Positions 1-10,364 are shown, counted from the first letter of the stretch. The stretch: DNA of 64,000 nt from Blautia liquoris (GCF_015159595.1 NZ_CP063304.1:2232001-2296000); one strand, 5' to 3'. Numbers and translations: made by a program. The notes: generated by a model from the sequence alone, not told the origin.

Positions 1-17
1 TGATTTATATGTTGTAC

Positions 18-92
18 TCATATTTGTATTATACTGTATATTTCCACTTGATACAATATATTTTGTTCATCTTCGACAATTAAAATATGCAT
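18..92 (-). pseudogene. Response regulator receiver domain, N-terminal remnant
   Basis: A 24-codon open frame begins MHILIVEDEQNILYQ, the usual start of a two-component receiver domain: beta-1 followed by the acidic Glu-Asp-Glu pocket. It then loses similarity and stops at a TGA. A purine-rich stretch containing AGAGGCGG lies upstream. An intact response regulator has at least 115 residues of receiver domain, so this is a truncated fragment left after a deletion or rearrangement downstream of the lpd gene. A frameshift would also explain it, but the remaining 17 bases to the window edge are too few to tell. The match is by eye to a short but characteristic motif. Confidence 0.45.
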
Positions 93-160
93 ATTCGTTC
101 TACCGCCTCTTTTCATATCCTGATTTTAACGCATATGTAAGAAGTTGTAAACGAATCCTT

Positions 161-1570
161 TCATTTTCGAATAGATGTATTTCGATCAACTTGCGCCTCT
201 GCAGATATCTTAAGTGCTTCCCCGATCAATTCGTTGTAGGTAGGATGAGCACGCATTGCCCTCATAAGCTGTTTTACAGTCATATGATTCGCTATAGCTG
301 TCCCCATCTCACCGATCATATCGGTTGCCCTTGCACACATAATCTGTGCACCGATCACGTAATCTGTCTCTCGATCGATTACGATTTTGGCAAACCCTCT
401 CTCTTCTTTCGTGATCACAGATTTGCAGTTTGAATGTGTAAGCGCTTTTCCTGAAAAGGCATCGATCCCTTTCTCTTTCGCCTCTTGTTCGGTAATTCCC
501 ACGCATGCAATCTCCGGATCTGTGTAGACACAAGACGGTACAACTGCAAGATCTATGGAAGGCTCTTTCTTGTTCATCAGTTCCACAGCACAGACTCCCT
601 GTGCACTGGCCACATGTGCCAGCATAGTTCCTCCTGTGACATCTCCGATTGCATAGACACCTGGCAGACTCGTCTCGAACTCCTGATTGACCAGGATTCT
701 TCCCCTCTTTGTCTCAGGTGTCACCCCCTCGTTGAAAAGCCCATCTGTGTTCGGTGTGCGTCCAGCGGCGAGCAGCAGATATGGCGTTTCAATCTCCCCA
801 GTCTTATCCCCTTTTTTCGATTTCTCCAAGTAGGAGCAGAGAAAGCCCTGATCTTTCTTTTCGATTTTCTGAACAAATGTATCCGTATGGATTTCAACAC
901 CACGTTTTTTCAACAGTATTTTGAGATTTTTAGAGATATCAGAATCCATTCCCGGTAGAATACTCTTTTCGGCCTCCGCAATTGTAACCTTTGTGCCAAA
1001 GGAAGAAAACACCATAGCGAACTCCACTCCAATCACCCCACCGCCTATGATCACCAGTTTTTTTGGAATCTGTTCCATCCGAAACATATCATCACTTGTC
1101 ATGATGTCGGGGATGTCTATTCCGGGGATCGGAAGCGACGCCGGCTTTGAACCCGCTGCAATCAGTATTTTTTCTGCATCGATGTCCTCCGTCTTCTTGT
1201 CTCTAGTAACTTTGATTTTACCGCTTCCAACAATAATACCTGTTCCCCGGATCAGATCCACCTTATTCGCCTTCAGCAAATGTTCTATCCCTTCCCGCAG
1301 AGTCTTTGAAGCTTCTTCTTTGTAAAAATTGATTTTTTCATAATCGCAGGCCACATCCGTTGAGATGATCCCAAATCTTTCACCGTTTTGGACGTTCCGA
1401 TATAACTCTGCGGCATGCAGCAGGGCTTTCGCCGGCACGCATCCGCGATTCAGACACGTGCCGCCAACTTCCCTGTTTTCTACGACAGCAGTTTTCATTC
1501 CCAGCTTTGCCGCTTCAAGTGCCGCCTCATAGCCCCCCGGTCCCGCACCGATCACTACCAGATCATACAT
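161..1570 (-). CDS. lpdA: Dihydrolipoyl dehydrogenase (L-protein)
   Basis: This 469-residue flavoprotein reoxidises the dihydrolipoyl arm of GcvH with NAD+, closing the glycine cleavage cycle. The FAD-binding GAGPGG motif is at residues 8-13, the redox disulfide is C39/C44 in GGTCLNRGCVPAK, a second NAD-binding glycine motif (VIIGGGVIG) is near residue 175, and the C-terminal HPTYNE holds the catalytic His-Glu pair. Length is normal and there is no N-terminal lipoyl domain. It is the last gene of the gcvT-H-PA-PB-lplA-lpd operon, 29 bases after lplA, so it most likely serves glycine cleavage rather than a 2-oxoacid dehydrogenase. The ATG start follows GAGGTAG. Confidence 0.95.
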   Translation of the reverse strand: MYDLVVIGAGPGGYEAALEAAKLGMKTAVVENREVGGTCLNRGCVPAKALLHAAELYRNVQNGERFGIISTDVACDYEKINFYKEEASKTLREGIEHLLKANKVDLIRGTGIIVGSGKIKVTRDKKTEDIDAEKILIAAGSKPASLPIPGIDIPDIMTSDDMFRMEQIPKKLVIIGGGVIGVEFAMVFSSFGTKVTIAEAEKSILPGMDSDISKNLKILLKKRGVEIHTDTFVQKIEKKDQGFLCSYLEKSKKGDKTGEIETPYLLLAAGRTPNTDGLFNEGVTPETKRGRILVNQEFETSLPGVYAIGDVTGGTMLAHVASAQGVCAVELMNKKEPSIDLAVVPSCVYTDPEIACVGITEQEAKEKGIDAFSGKALTHSNCKSVITKEERGFAKIVIDRETDYVIGAQIMCARATDMIGEMGTAIANHMTVKQLMRAMRAHPTYNELIGEALKISAEAQVDRNTSIRK

Positions 1571-1599
1571 ATATATCTACCTCATCTCTACCCTTGTTT

Positions 1600-2601
1600 T
1601 TATAATTCAACACTTGTAAAATATATCACCAGATCTTCTTTCATCTCCTGTCTGGCTTTGATTGCCGCAGGTACCAATGATAATCCGGCAGTCAAATCCT
1701 GATTCTCATATCTGCACCCTTTCAAGTATTCCGGGATGCTGTCAATAAAATCCGGGTCCATGGAGTCTGAAAAGAGCTGAATATCCCTGACTACTCCCTG
1801 ATTCACCTGAAACTGAAAATCAACATTTCCCCAGATGAATCTTTTCGATAGCTCGTATTGGAACTTCATATCACGCCCAAAGAGCCATTCCCAAGAGGAG
1901 AATTTCTCTCTGCCTTTTTGAAGAGCTTTTTGATCCAGATCATTCTGCGCATAAATGACTGCTTTTTGGCCATAAACCTCTTCAAATGCCTCGATCAGTT
2001 TCTCCTTGAGTATATCAATATTCAGATCCGGATGGTACACTGAAAGATTAGTAACCCGGGAGCGGACAGAGTCCACTCCCTTGAGTTTTAGCTTTTCTTT
2101 TGAGACCTGAAGATATCCTGATAACTTTGTCAAATCCGAATTCACCATCATCGTCCCGTGATGGTAACACCTGTCTCCTCTGGTATAAAATGCATTTCCC
2201 GAGAACTTTCTGCCTGATACCGTAATATCATTACGTCCTGATTTTTCAGCTTTGATTCCCAGTTTTCTGACGGCCTTTACAATGACTTCAAGCTGCCTGT
2301 CGACATCATAATCTTGCTTCCGGATAAGAAATGTAAAGTTCAAATTCCCCTGATCATGATAAACTGCGCCTCCTCCGGAAAGTCTTCGAACGAGATGCCC
2401 GCCGTCTCTTTCAAATTCATGGATCTTACATTCCTTCCATGGGTTCTGATTCCTTCCGATCACAATGGTGTTTTCATTCTGCCAGAGATATAGGATACAT
2501 TCATTCTCTTTTACGTTCTGCATCAGATACTCTTCGAGCGCAAGATTCAGATAGGGGTCAAAACCTTTTCCATCTACATATTTAATATTTTTGATCATCA
2601 T
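1600..2601 (-). CDS. lplA: Lipoate-protein ligase A
   Basis: The enzyme attaches scavenged lipoate, through lipoyl-AMP, to the acceptor lysine of GcvH. Family signatures seen are RRLSGGGAVYHD near residue 70, the GRNDITVSGRKFSGNAF block and HHGTMMVNSDL, followed by the C-terminal accessory domain typical of about 330-residue ligases. The longest frame starts at 2631, but the homologous N-terminus (MIKNIKYVDGKG) points to the tandem ATGs at 2601/2598, which overlap the end of gcvPB by about 20 bases and suggest translational coupling. Its place inside the gcv operon means lipoylation is co-induced with its substrate. No lipB/lipA synthesis genes are nearby, so the cell may depend on external lipoate. 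Confidence 0.92.
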   Translation of the reverse strand: MMIKNIKYVDGKGFDPYLNLALEEYLMQNVKENECILYLWQNENTIVIGRNQNPWKECKIHEFERDGGHLVRRLSGGGAVYHDQGNLNFTFLIRKQDYDVDRQLEVIVKAVRKLGIKAEKSGRNDITVSGRKFSGNAFYTRGDRCYHHGTMMVNSDLTKLSGYLQVSKEKLKLKGVDSVRSRVTNLSVYHPDLNIDILKEKLIEAFEEVYGQKAVIYAQNDLDQKALQKGREKFSSWEWLFGRDMKFQYELSKRFIWGNVDFQFQVNQGVVRDIQLFSDSMDPDFIDSIPEYLKGCRYENQDLTAGLSLVPAAIKARQEMKEDLVIYFTSVEL

Positions 2602-4048
2602 CTGCACCTTTTTGCCGCTCATCAAAATCATACCGCAGGATCAGATGCCTTGCCGCCCGAAGTTCATCCATCCTGCCTGCCGGTGTATGAACAGGTGCCC
2701 GATGCAGGCTTTGGGGATCTGTCTGAGCCCTCTCATAAAGCTCTCGAAACGCCTGAATCGCCCCATCAATCGCCGCAAGAGATTCTGTCTCAACAGGTTC
2801 TGCCATCAAGGCCTCCGGCACAATCAGTGGAAAATACATCGTCGGCGGATGGATTCCATAGTCAAGCAGCCCTTTCGCAATGTCTGTCGCCGATATGTCT
2901 GTCTCCTTTTTCAGGCCTTCCAGGCTCATGACAAATTCGTGCATACATGGTGCCGGATACGGGATATCATAGAGATCTTTCAGTTCTTCCATCATGTAGT
3001 TGGCATTTAAAACCGCATGACATGCGACAGAGGGCACGCCTTCTTTTCCCAGTGTGAGCAGATAAGTCAGGGCCCGAAGCACAACCAAAAAATTTCCATA
3101 AAAGCTTCTCACCCTGCCAATACTGTTCCCGGGATTGGTAAACGTATAACTACCGTTTTCTTCATCCACCAGATTTTTGGGAAGGAAATCAACCAGAAAC
3201 TTTTTACATCCAACAGGTCCGCTTCCCGGGCCTCCGCCTCCGTGAGGTGTCGAAAATGTCTTGTGAAGATTCAGGTGAACGACATCGAATCCCATATCCC
3301 CAGGTCGAATGATACCCATAATTGCATTCAGATTGGCCCCATCATAATAGGTGAGCCCGCCGGCTTTATGAACGATATCGGTGATCTCTAATATATGCGG
3401 ATCAAACAATCCCAGTGTATTTGGATTCGTCAGCATCAGACCGGCTGTATCTTCGCCGACCACATTTTTGAGCTCATCCAGATCCACACCGCCGTCTTCT
3501 CTGGATTTGACGCTGACCATCGTATAGCCGACCATTGAAACACTCGCCGGATTTGTTCCATGTGCAGAATCCGGTACGATAATCTTCGTTCTTTTTCTGT
3601 CATCCTTGCCCTCATGATACGCCTTGATCATCAACAGCCCGGTAAATTCGCCATGTGCTCCCGCCGCCGGCTGAAAAGTCATGCGCTCCATACCGGTAAT
3701 CTCACAAAGATATTCTTCCGCTGTCTTCAGTACTTCCATACACCCCTGAACACAAGCTTCAGGTGCCAGCGGATGTATATCACGAAATCCGGACAGAGAT
3801 GCCATATCTTCATTGACTTTTGGATTATACTTCATCGTACAGGAACCAAGCGGATAAAAGCCATCGTTGACACCATAGGATTTCCTCTCAAGATCCGTAT
3901 AATGACGGCTGATGTCATTTTCAGATACTTCCGGAAGGTGTAAGGGTTTCTGTCTCATGTTATCGTCATCCGGCAGGACCACCGGCACATCACATGCGGG
4001 AAGAAGACTTAAGCCTCTCCCTTTTTCTCCTCTTTCAAATATCAGCAA
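2582..4048 (-). CDS. gcvPB: Glycine decarboxylase (P-protein) subunit 2
   Basis: This is the PLP-binding C-terminal half of the split glycine decarboxylase, which works with GcvPA to decarboxylate glycine and pass aminomethyl to GcvH. The PLP lysine is K263 in NLHKTFSTPHGGGGPGSGP, directly before the glycine-rich loop; SAHGTNPAS and YYDGANLNA are also family signatures. At 488 residues it is normal for the two-subunit form. The start appears to be a TTG: AGGAGGTG lies 6 bases upstream and doubles as the last codons of gcvPA, leaving only 3 bases between the genes. The C-terminus overlaps lplA. Confidence 0.95.
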   Translation of the reverse strand: MLIFERGEKGRGLSLLPACDVPVVLPDDDNMRQKPLHLPEVSENDISRHYTDLERKSYGVNDGFYPLGSCTMKYNPKVNEDMASLSGFRDIHPLAPEACVQGCMEVLKTAEEYLCEITGMERMTFQPAAGAHGEFTGLLMIKAYHEGKDDRKRTKIIVPDSAHGTNPASVSMVGYTMVSVKSREDGGVDLDELKNVVGEDTAGLMLTNPNTLGLFDPHILEITDIVHKAGGLTYYDGANLNAIMGIIRPGDMGFDVVHLNLHKTFSTPHGGGGPGSGPVGCKKFLVDFLPKNLVDEENGSYTFTNPGNSIGRVRSFYGNFLVVLRALTYLLTLGKEGVPSVACHAVLNANYMMEELKDLYDIPYPAPCMHEFVMSLEGLKKETDISATDIAKGLLDYGIHPPTMYFPLIVPEALMAEPVETESLAAIDGAIQAFRELYERAQTDPQSLHRAPVHTPAGRMDELRAARHLILRYDFDERQKGADDDQKY

Positions 4049-4051
4049 AAT

Positions 4052-5371
4052 TTACACCTCCTTTAACATCCGGACAACCGTATCAATCTCTTCTTTCGTG
4101 TTCATCTCTGTGCAGCACCATAAAATCTGACCTTCTCGTGCACCGTGCAGGGGATATCCGCCGAGGATATTGTTTTGCTCTAATTTTTGCATCACTTTTT
4201 CCACAGGAGTTTTGGAATTCGTCACAAACTCATGGAAAAACTCGTGTCGGTTTACCAGTGTATAGCCGGCAGCATCCAACTGTCCCGCCATATAATGTGC
4301 CTTAGACATACACTGTATCGCTGTCTGTTTTAATCCTTCCGGTCCCATTGCCGAAAGGTAAACAGATACTGTCAGCGCACACAGAGCCTGATTAGAGCAG
4401 ACATTGCTCGATGCCTTCTCTCTTCGGATATGTTGTTCTCTTGCCTGCAAAGTTAAGACATATCCTGTTTTTTTATTGGAATCAACTGTCTGCCCCGCAA
4501 TCCTTCCCGGAAGCTTCCTGGTCAGATCCTTTGTACAAGCCATAAATCCCAGATACGGTCCTCCAAACGACAGCGGCAAGCCAAGCGGCTGTCCTTCTCC
4601 TACAGCGATATCCGCCCCATACTCTGCAGGCGTTTTCACAACTCCCAGGGAAATCGGATTGACGCTCATAATAAAGTGCGTTTTATGCTGTTTCGTCATC
4701 TGTCCAATTTTTTCTGCCGGTTCCAAATTCCCATAGTAGTTCGGATGCTGGATGCAGACACAGGCTGTCTCATCATCCAGATGTTCATCTAACCATGCAA
4801 GATCTGTCAGCCCCTCTTTTTCCGGGATGGTCACCAGTTCTATTTCATTTCCGAAACAATACGTTTTCATGGTTTCGAGGACTTCGGGATGTACTGTCTC
4901 AGAGACAAATGCCTTCTTTCGCTTTCTGCTTTGGCACATGACCAGTGCTTCCGCAGCCGCCGTCGCTCCGTCATAAACCGATGCATTCGCCACATCCATG
5001 CCGGTGAGTTCACAGATCATCGTCTGGAATTCAAAAATCGACTGCAGTACACCTTGACTGATCTCCGGCTGATAAGGTGTATATGCCGTGTACAAAGATT
5101 CCTTAGAAATCACGCTCTTTATCACAGATGGAATGTAGTGGCGATACGCCCCGGCACCCCTGAATATGGTTGGATAAACCACATTTTTTTTCGAAATCCC
5201 CTCTATTTTTCTTCTCACTTCCAGTTCTGACATACCCTTTGGAAGATTCAAATCCCCTTTTAGTCTTGCTTTGTCAGGAAGCTGCCTGTAAAGTTCATCA
5301 ATGCTCTCTATGCCGATCGCATGCAGCATTTTGCCGGTATCGCGATCCGTTGCCGGTATATATGATCCCAT
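4052..5371 (-). CDS. gcvPA: Glycine decarboxylase (P-protein) subunit 1
   Basis: This is the N-terminal half of the split P-protein, partner of GcvPB. Recognisable blocks are YIPATDRD at the start, FRGAGAYRHYIPSV, the YTPYQPEISQG segment and YDGATAAAEA. The 439-residue length fits the family. The ATG follows GGAGGAGG at a good distance, and the gene lies 9 bases after gcvH. Splitting of GcvP into two genes is usual in Firmicutes and Thermotogae and differs from the single 950-residue proteobacterial protein. Confidence 0.95.
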   Translation of the reverse strand: MGSYIPATDRDTGKMLHAIGIESIDELYRQLPDKARLKGDLNLPKGMSELEVRRKIEGISKKNVVYPTIFRGAGAYRHYIPSVIKSVISKESLYTAYTPYQPEISQGVLQSIFEFQTMICELTGMDVANASVYDGATAAAEALVMCQSRKRKKAFVSETVHPEVLETMKTYCFGNEIELVTIPEKEGLTDLAWLDEHLDDETACVCIQHPNYYGNLEPAEKIGQMTKQHKTHFIMSVNPISLGVVKTPAEYGADIAVGEGQPLGLPLSFGGPYLGFMACTKDLTRKLPGRIAGQTVDSNKKTGYVLTLQAREQHIRREKASSNVCSNQALCALTVSVYLSAMGPEGLKQTAIQCMSKAHYMAGQLDAAGYTLVNRHEFFHEFVTNSKTPVEKVMQKLEQNNILGGYPLHGAREGQILWCCTEMNTKEEIDTVVRMLKEV

Positions 5372-5380
5372 AGCCTCCTC

Positions 5381-5767
5381 CTATTCTTCCTGTTCTTTTT
5401 CCACAAATGTTTCGTATTCTTCGGGACTTAAAAACTCCTCCTTCTCTGTGATGTCTGTGATTTTGACAAACCAGGCTTCATATGGTTCATCATTGATTAT
5501 CTCCGGGGAATCGAGCAGCTCTTCATTTACTTTTGCCACGACACCGGTGACCGGAGAATAGACATCCGAGACTGCTTTTACAGACTCCACATCCGCAAAT
5601 ACTTCGCCAGCCGTCACTTCATCTTCCTCCTCCGGGAAATTGACGAACACAATTCCGCCAAGCGAATCCTGAGCATAATCGGTAAGCCCGATCTCTGCCG
5701 TCGTCTCATCCTCAAATTTCACCCATTCGTGTGTCTTTGTGTAAAGCAGATCTTTCAATACCTTCAT
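5381..5767 (-). CDS. gcvH: Glycine cleavage H-protein
   Basis: This small carrier moves the aminomethyl group between the P-, T- and L-proteins on a lipoyl arm. The lipoylated lysine is in [17 protein letters not shown] (K64 counting from the ATG used here). The 128-residue length and the acidic C-terminus fit the family. The frame can be extended by a TTG two codons upstream, but GGAGG spacing (8 bases) supports the ATG at 5767. It lies between gcvT and gcvPA in the riboswitch-controlled operon. Confidence 0.95.
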   Translation of the reverse strand: MKVLKDLLYTKTHEWVKFEDETTAEIGLTDYAQDSLGGIVFVNFPEEEDEVTAGEVFADVESVKAVSDVYSPVTGVVAKVNEELLDSPEIINDEPYEAWFVKITDITEKEEFLSPEEYETFVEKEQEE

Positions 5768-5792
5768 GTGCAAAACCTCCTCTATTTAATAA

Positions 5793-6881
5793 TTACTCAT
5801 TGCTGCTTCTGCTATAGAACGGAAGTGGAACAACTTCTGCCTCCACGTTGCGTCCTCTGACATTTACAGTGACCCTGGTGTTTTGTATGGCATATTCCGT
5901 ATCCAAAATCGCCATTGCTGCCGGATAGCCGAGATATGGCAGATAGGTCCCCGAAGTGGTAAATCCTATTCTTTTGTCATTTAGATATACCTCTTCATTC
6001 CCCCGGATGATTCCACGTCCTGTCACTTTCAGGCCGACACGCTTTCTTGTAAGCGCCCTTTTATCCGGCAGATGATCCTTTCCGATAAAATCATCTTTTT
6101 TCATCTTCACGGCAAATCCGAGTCCTGCCTCGACGGGATTTATATTTTCACTCATCTCATGTCCGTAAAGCGGCATCCCAGCCTCGAGTCTCAGTGTATC
6201 TCTCGCACCGAGTCCGCAGGGTATCAGGCCTTCTCCGTGACCGGCATTTAGAAGCTCTTCCCACATTTTCGGAGCATAGGAACTCTCCATGTAGAGTTCA
6301 AAACCGTCTTCTCCTGTATACCCAGTCCTTGAGACCATGCATAAAACTCCGGCGACCTTTGCATCAAAGATCGCGTGATAGTACTTCTTTGGGATATCGG
6401 ATGTCAGCTTTTTCAGGATTTTCAGGGCTTTCGGACCCTGCAGTGCAATCATCGCCGTCTGATCCGAACAGTCACAAAAACTGACGTCGCCTTGACTGTG
6501 ATCTCTCATCCACGTGAAATCCTTGTCTTTGTTGGATGCATTTACGACGATAAAATAGTCATTTTCCTCTCTCTTGTACACAATCAAATCATCCACAGTC
6601 GTCCCATCTTCTTTGCACATCGGACTATACCTTGCCTGCCCCACTGTCATACCGTTAAAATCATTGGTTAACAGCCACTGCAGATTTTTCAGAGCATCCC
6701 TTCCCTTACATGTAATCTCCCCCATATGGGAAACATCAAAGATTCCGGCACTGTTTCTGACGGCATTATGTTCTTTTATCACCCCCTCCTTATATTGAAT
6801 TGGGAGAAGATACCCGGCGAATGGCGACATTTTTCCGTGATACTTCAGATGCGTTTCGTAAAGCGGTGTTTTTCGTTCCAT
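5793..6881 (-). CDS. gcvT: Aminomethyltransferase (T-protein)
   Basis: It releases ammonia from aminomethyl-lipoyl GcvH and transfers the methylene to tetrahydrofolate. Signatures include HLKYHGKMSPFAGYLLPIQY at the N-terminus, FDVSHMGE with the catalytic Asp of the family, RTGYTGEDGFELY and ARDTLRLEAGMPLYGHE. Length 362 is normal. It is the first gene of the operon and starts 54 bases downstream of the riboswitch terminator hairpin, with GGAGGTAGGAA as ribosome binding site. Confidence 0.96.
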   Translation of the reverse strand: MERKTPLYETHLKYHGKMSPFAGYLLPIQYKEGVIKEHNAVRNSAGIFDVSHMGEITCKGRDALKNLQWLLTNDFNGMTVGQARYSPMCKEDGTTVDDLIVYKREENDYFIVVNASNKDKDFTWMRDHSQGDVSFCDCSDQTAMIALQGPKALKILKKLTSDIPKKYYHAIFDAKVAGVLCMVSRTGYTGEDGFELYMESSYAPKMWEELLNAGHGEGLIPCGLGARDTLRLEAGMPLYGHEMSENINPVEAGLGFAVKMKKDDFIGKDHLPDKRALTRKRVGLKVTGRGIIRGNEEVYLNDKRIGFTTSGTYLPYLGYPAAMAILDTEYAIQNTRVTVNVRGRNVEAEVVPLPFYSRSSNE

Positions 6882-6937
6882 TTCCTACCTCCAACTTATA
6901 TAATCTGACCCCGAAACTATGACAACTTGTCATACAG

Positions 6938-6984
6938 CAAAAAAGGCAGTCAGGGATATTCCATTATAGAATATCCCGACTGCC
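6938..6984 (-). terminator. Riboswitch expression-platform terminator
   Basis: Read on the minus strand, GGCAGTCGGGATATTC pairs with GAATATCCCTGACTGCC around a short loop, followed by a run of U. The stem has one bulge. It begins directly after the second glycine aptamer, whose last bases (CAGAGGCAG) run into the left arm, so aptamer folding and terminator formation can compete. This layout suits a glycine-activated ON switch upstream of gcvT. Confidence 0.85.
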
Positions 6985-7135
6985 TCTGTCCTTTTACCTG
7001 AGAGATTCACCCCGTCGGTACAAAAAGCGTTCTCCAGAGTCACGTCCGAATTCGATCCTTTTGCCTGAGAGTTTTTTGCAAGCCCCTTCGGCGGCACTTA
7101 TCCCGTGCTCTCTCTCGAATTCATCACCCGTCTTA
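6985..7135 (-). promoter_or_regulatory. Tandem glycine riboswitch
   Basis: On the minus strand two aptamers lie in tandem. Each ends in the conserved glycine-aptamer block: CTCTCAGGCAAAAGGA (around 7055-7070) for the first and CTCTCAGGTAAAAGGACAG (around 6987-7008) for the second. The 5' aptamer carries the GAGAGAGCACGGG segment near 7110, and the linker between aptamers is short. The position, just before a terminator and the gcv operon, is the classical one for glycine sensing in Firmicutes. Open frames on this segment are not considered coding. Confidence 0.93.
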
Positions 7136-7148
7136 TATTTTGACGTTA

Positions 7149-7217
7149 ATGATACACAAGTCCCCAAGTCATGCTTTCCCATAAGTCTGTAATGTATGAC
7201 CCTTTGACCTTAGTATC
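7149..7217 (-). repeat. Diverged short copy of the palindromic element (copy C)
   Basis: The segment is bounded by GATACAC and GTATC, as in the copies at 7261-7495 and 25902-26085. On the minus strand it reads GATACTAAGGTCAAAGGGTC at one end and AAAGCATGACTTGGGGAC near the other, recognisable versions of the element ends with the middle shortened. It abuts the gcv -10 box and lies between the promoter and the glycine riboswitch, so it forms most of the 5' leader of the gcv transcript. Confidence 0.6.
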
Positions 7218-7246
7218 ATATTAGCAGACAGGTTTGCTTATGTCAA
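7218..7246 (-). promoter_or_regulatory. Sigma-A promoter of the gcv operon
   Basis: On the minus strand TTGACA (7241-7246) and TAATAT (7218-7223) are separated by exactly 17 bases. Transcription would start near 7210 and run through repeat copy C into the glycine riboswitch. The last bases of the -10 box coincide with the end of copy C. Confidence 0.75.
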
Positions 7247-7260
7247 TAATGAAAGCGTCA

Positions 7261-7495
7261 GTTGCTTTCTCATGTTTGTTCGGGTCCCAAGGTCATGCTT
7301 TTTCATGCAAGCATGAAACGCAGGACCTTTTGACCCCTATGATACACGGATTACTCCGCACTTTGTGCTCACGTAATCCTACAAACATTCGAAATACACC
7401 CTAATCGGGTTGCTTTCTCATGTTTGTTCGGGTCCCAAGGTCATGCTTTTTCATGCAAGCATGAAACGCAGGACCTTTTGACCCTAGTATCATAT
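7261..7495 (-). repeat. Interspersed palindromic element, tandem copies A and B
   Basis: This non-coding stretch holds one nearly complete element (copy A, about 7338-7495) and a second partial unit (copy B, 7261-7337). Both carry the hairpin core whose stem halves are TTTCATG and CATGAAA inside AAGGTC/GACCTT arms. Bases 7376-7485 are identical to 25970-26079, about 18.6 kb away. Copy A also has a 32-base inner hairpin at 7348-7379 with arms GGATTAC and GTAATCC. The element ends 4 bases from the malY stop codon. No open frame with a ribosome binding site is present. It may be a MITE-like or REP-like element; no transposase is in the window. Confidence 0.85.
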
Positions 7496-7499
7496 CAAT

Positions 7500-8705
7500 T
7501 TAAAAAACATATTTGTCCAGACGCTCAAATGCTTCCTTCACACGGCTAATCGGCAGTGCGAGGTTCATTCGAATGCTGCAGGGTCCGTGAAACATCCGCC
7601 CATCCTGCCATGCCACACCGACATCCCAGCCGGCTTTTTCCAGCTCATCAATCGTTTTATGATGTGTCTCACACCATCTCGTACAATCCAGAAACAGCAT
7701 ATACGTTCCTTGGGGCTTTGTAAAGCTCACTCCGTCAAAATGTTTTTCTATATAATCTGCTGCGTAACTGATATTTCCAGTGATCACCTCGCACAGTTCA
7801 TCGACCCACTCATAGCCCTCCCTCTTGTACGCCCCAATGAGTGCGTGCATGGACAGAACATTCATATCATTGTAATGAGAAAGGGAGGACTCTTTCGCCA
7901 CGCGATCTCTGATCCAGTCACTGTATATGATGTGGTAACTGCCAATCAATCCCGCAAGATTAAATGTCTTTGACGGTGCGTAAAATGCAACCGTCCTCTG
8001 GCGGGCATCTTCGCTGATGCTCTGTGTCGGAATATGTTTATAGCCTGTCGTAATGATATCTGACCAGATCTCATCGGAGATCACAAAGACATCGTGTTTC
8101 TTGTAAATCTCCATCGCCTTCTCGATCTCATCCCTTTCCCAGACTCTTCCGCATGGATTATGCGGAGAACAGAAAATCGCCGCATGGATCTTGTTGTCTG
8201 CAATCTTTCTCTCCATATCTTCATAATCCATGCGCCAAATTCCGTCCTGATCCGTCACGAGCGGCGAATGGACAATATTATATCCATTATTTTCTACACA
8301 CTGTGTGAATCCAATATAAGTCGGAGAATGCAAAAGAACGTTGTCACCCTTTGAACAGAATACATTCAGAGCACTGACAACCCCTCCGAGAACCCCGTTC
8401 TCATATCCGATATTCTTGCTTTTTAGGTTCTTAACACCATGTCTCGTCTCCTGCCATCTGATTATGGAATGAAAGTACTCATCCGTCGGCGCAAAATATC
8501 CGAATGCCGGATGTTTTGCCCTTTCAATAATCGCCTCCGAAACTGTGGGAACAGTAGGAAAACTCATATCCGCAACCCACATTGGGATGATATCGAATCC
8601 CTCCTTTGGTGCATCGGGAGCAAATCCCGGATTCTTGCCCAGTGCATCCACAGCAATCGCATCCTTGCCATGACGGTTCATAATACTTGTAAAATCAAAC
8701 TTCAT
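7500..8705 (-). CDS. MalY/PatB-type pyridoxal-phosphate C-S lyase
   Basis: This fold-type I PLP enzyme of 401 residues belongs to the MalY/PatB group, which acts as cystathionine beta-lyase and sometimes as aminotransferase. Features seen are MWVADMSFP near residue 42, the substrate-binding HNPCGRVW block near 182, the PLP-ring aspartate D211 in VISDEIWSD and the Schiff-base lysine K246 in YAPSKTFNLAG. It appears to stand alone: the element array follows its stop, and glpK, which ends 55 bases upstream of its start, has an unrelated role. A role in sulfur amino acid breakdown or methionine synthesis is inferred from the family only. Confidence 0.88.
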   Translation of the reverse strand: MKFDFTSIMNRHGKDAIAVDALGKNPGFAPDAPKEGFDIIPMWVADMSFPTVPTVSEAIIERAKHPAFGYFAPTDEYFHSIIRWQETRHGVKNLKSKNIGYENGVLGGVVSALNVFCSKGDNVLLHSPTYIGFTQCVENNGYNIVHSPLVTDQDGIWRMDYEDMERKIADNKIHAAIFCSPHNPCGRVWERDEIEKAMEIYKKHDVFVISDEIWSDIITTGYKHIPTQSISEDARQRTVAFYAPSKTFNLAGLIGSYHIIYSDWIRDRVAKESSLSHYNDMNVLSMHALIGAYKREGYEWVDELCEVITGNISYAADYIEKHFDGVSFTKPQGTYMLFLDCTRWCETHHKTIDELEKAGWDVGVAWQDGRMFHGPCSIRMNLALPISRVKEAFERLDKYVF

Positions 8706-8760
8706 GCTTTTGTGTCCTTTCTGAGGTAAATCTAAAGTGTATACCAGCGAGAAACTTAAG

Positions 8761-10272
<1,512 letters not shown>

Positions 10273-10364
10273 TCATTACTGTCAAACAGATCTCTTGTCT
10301 ACTACTTTATCATGATTAGAGGGATTCTTCCATACCCCAATTAGGATTTTATGGCCAAATAAAA

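Noticed and set aside
2591-3010. Large plus-strand open frames opposite gcvPB (also at 485-1325, 4404-5230 and 6194-6671)
   Set aside because: They are antisense shadows of conserved genes, with no ribosome binding sites or recognisable protein features.
6994-7182. 62-codon minus-strand open frame
   Set aside because: It lies wholly in the glycine riboswitch and copy C; the sequence is explained by conserved RNA structure.
7261-7495. CRISPR array
   Set aside because: Repeats are long palindromic units, only two in tandem, without regular unique spacers; no cas genes are nearby.
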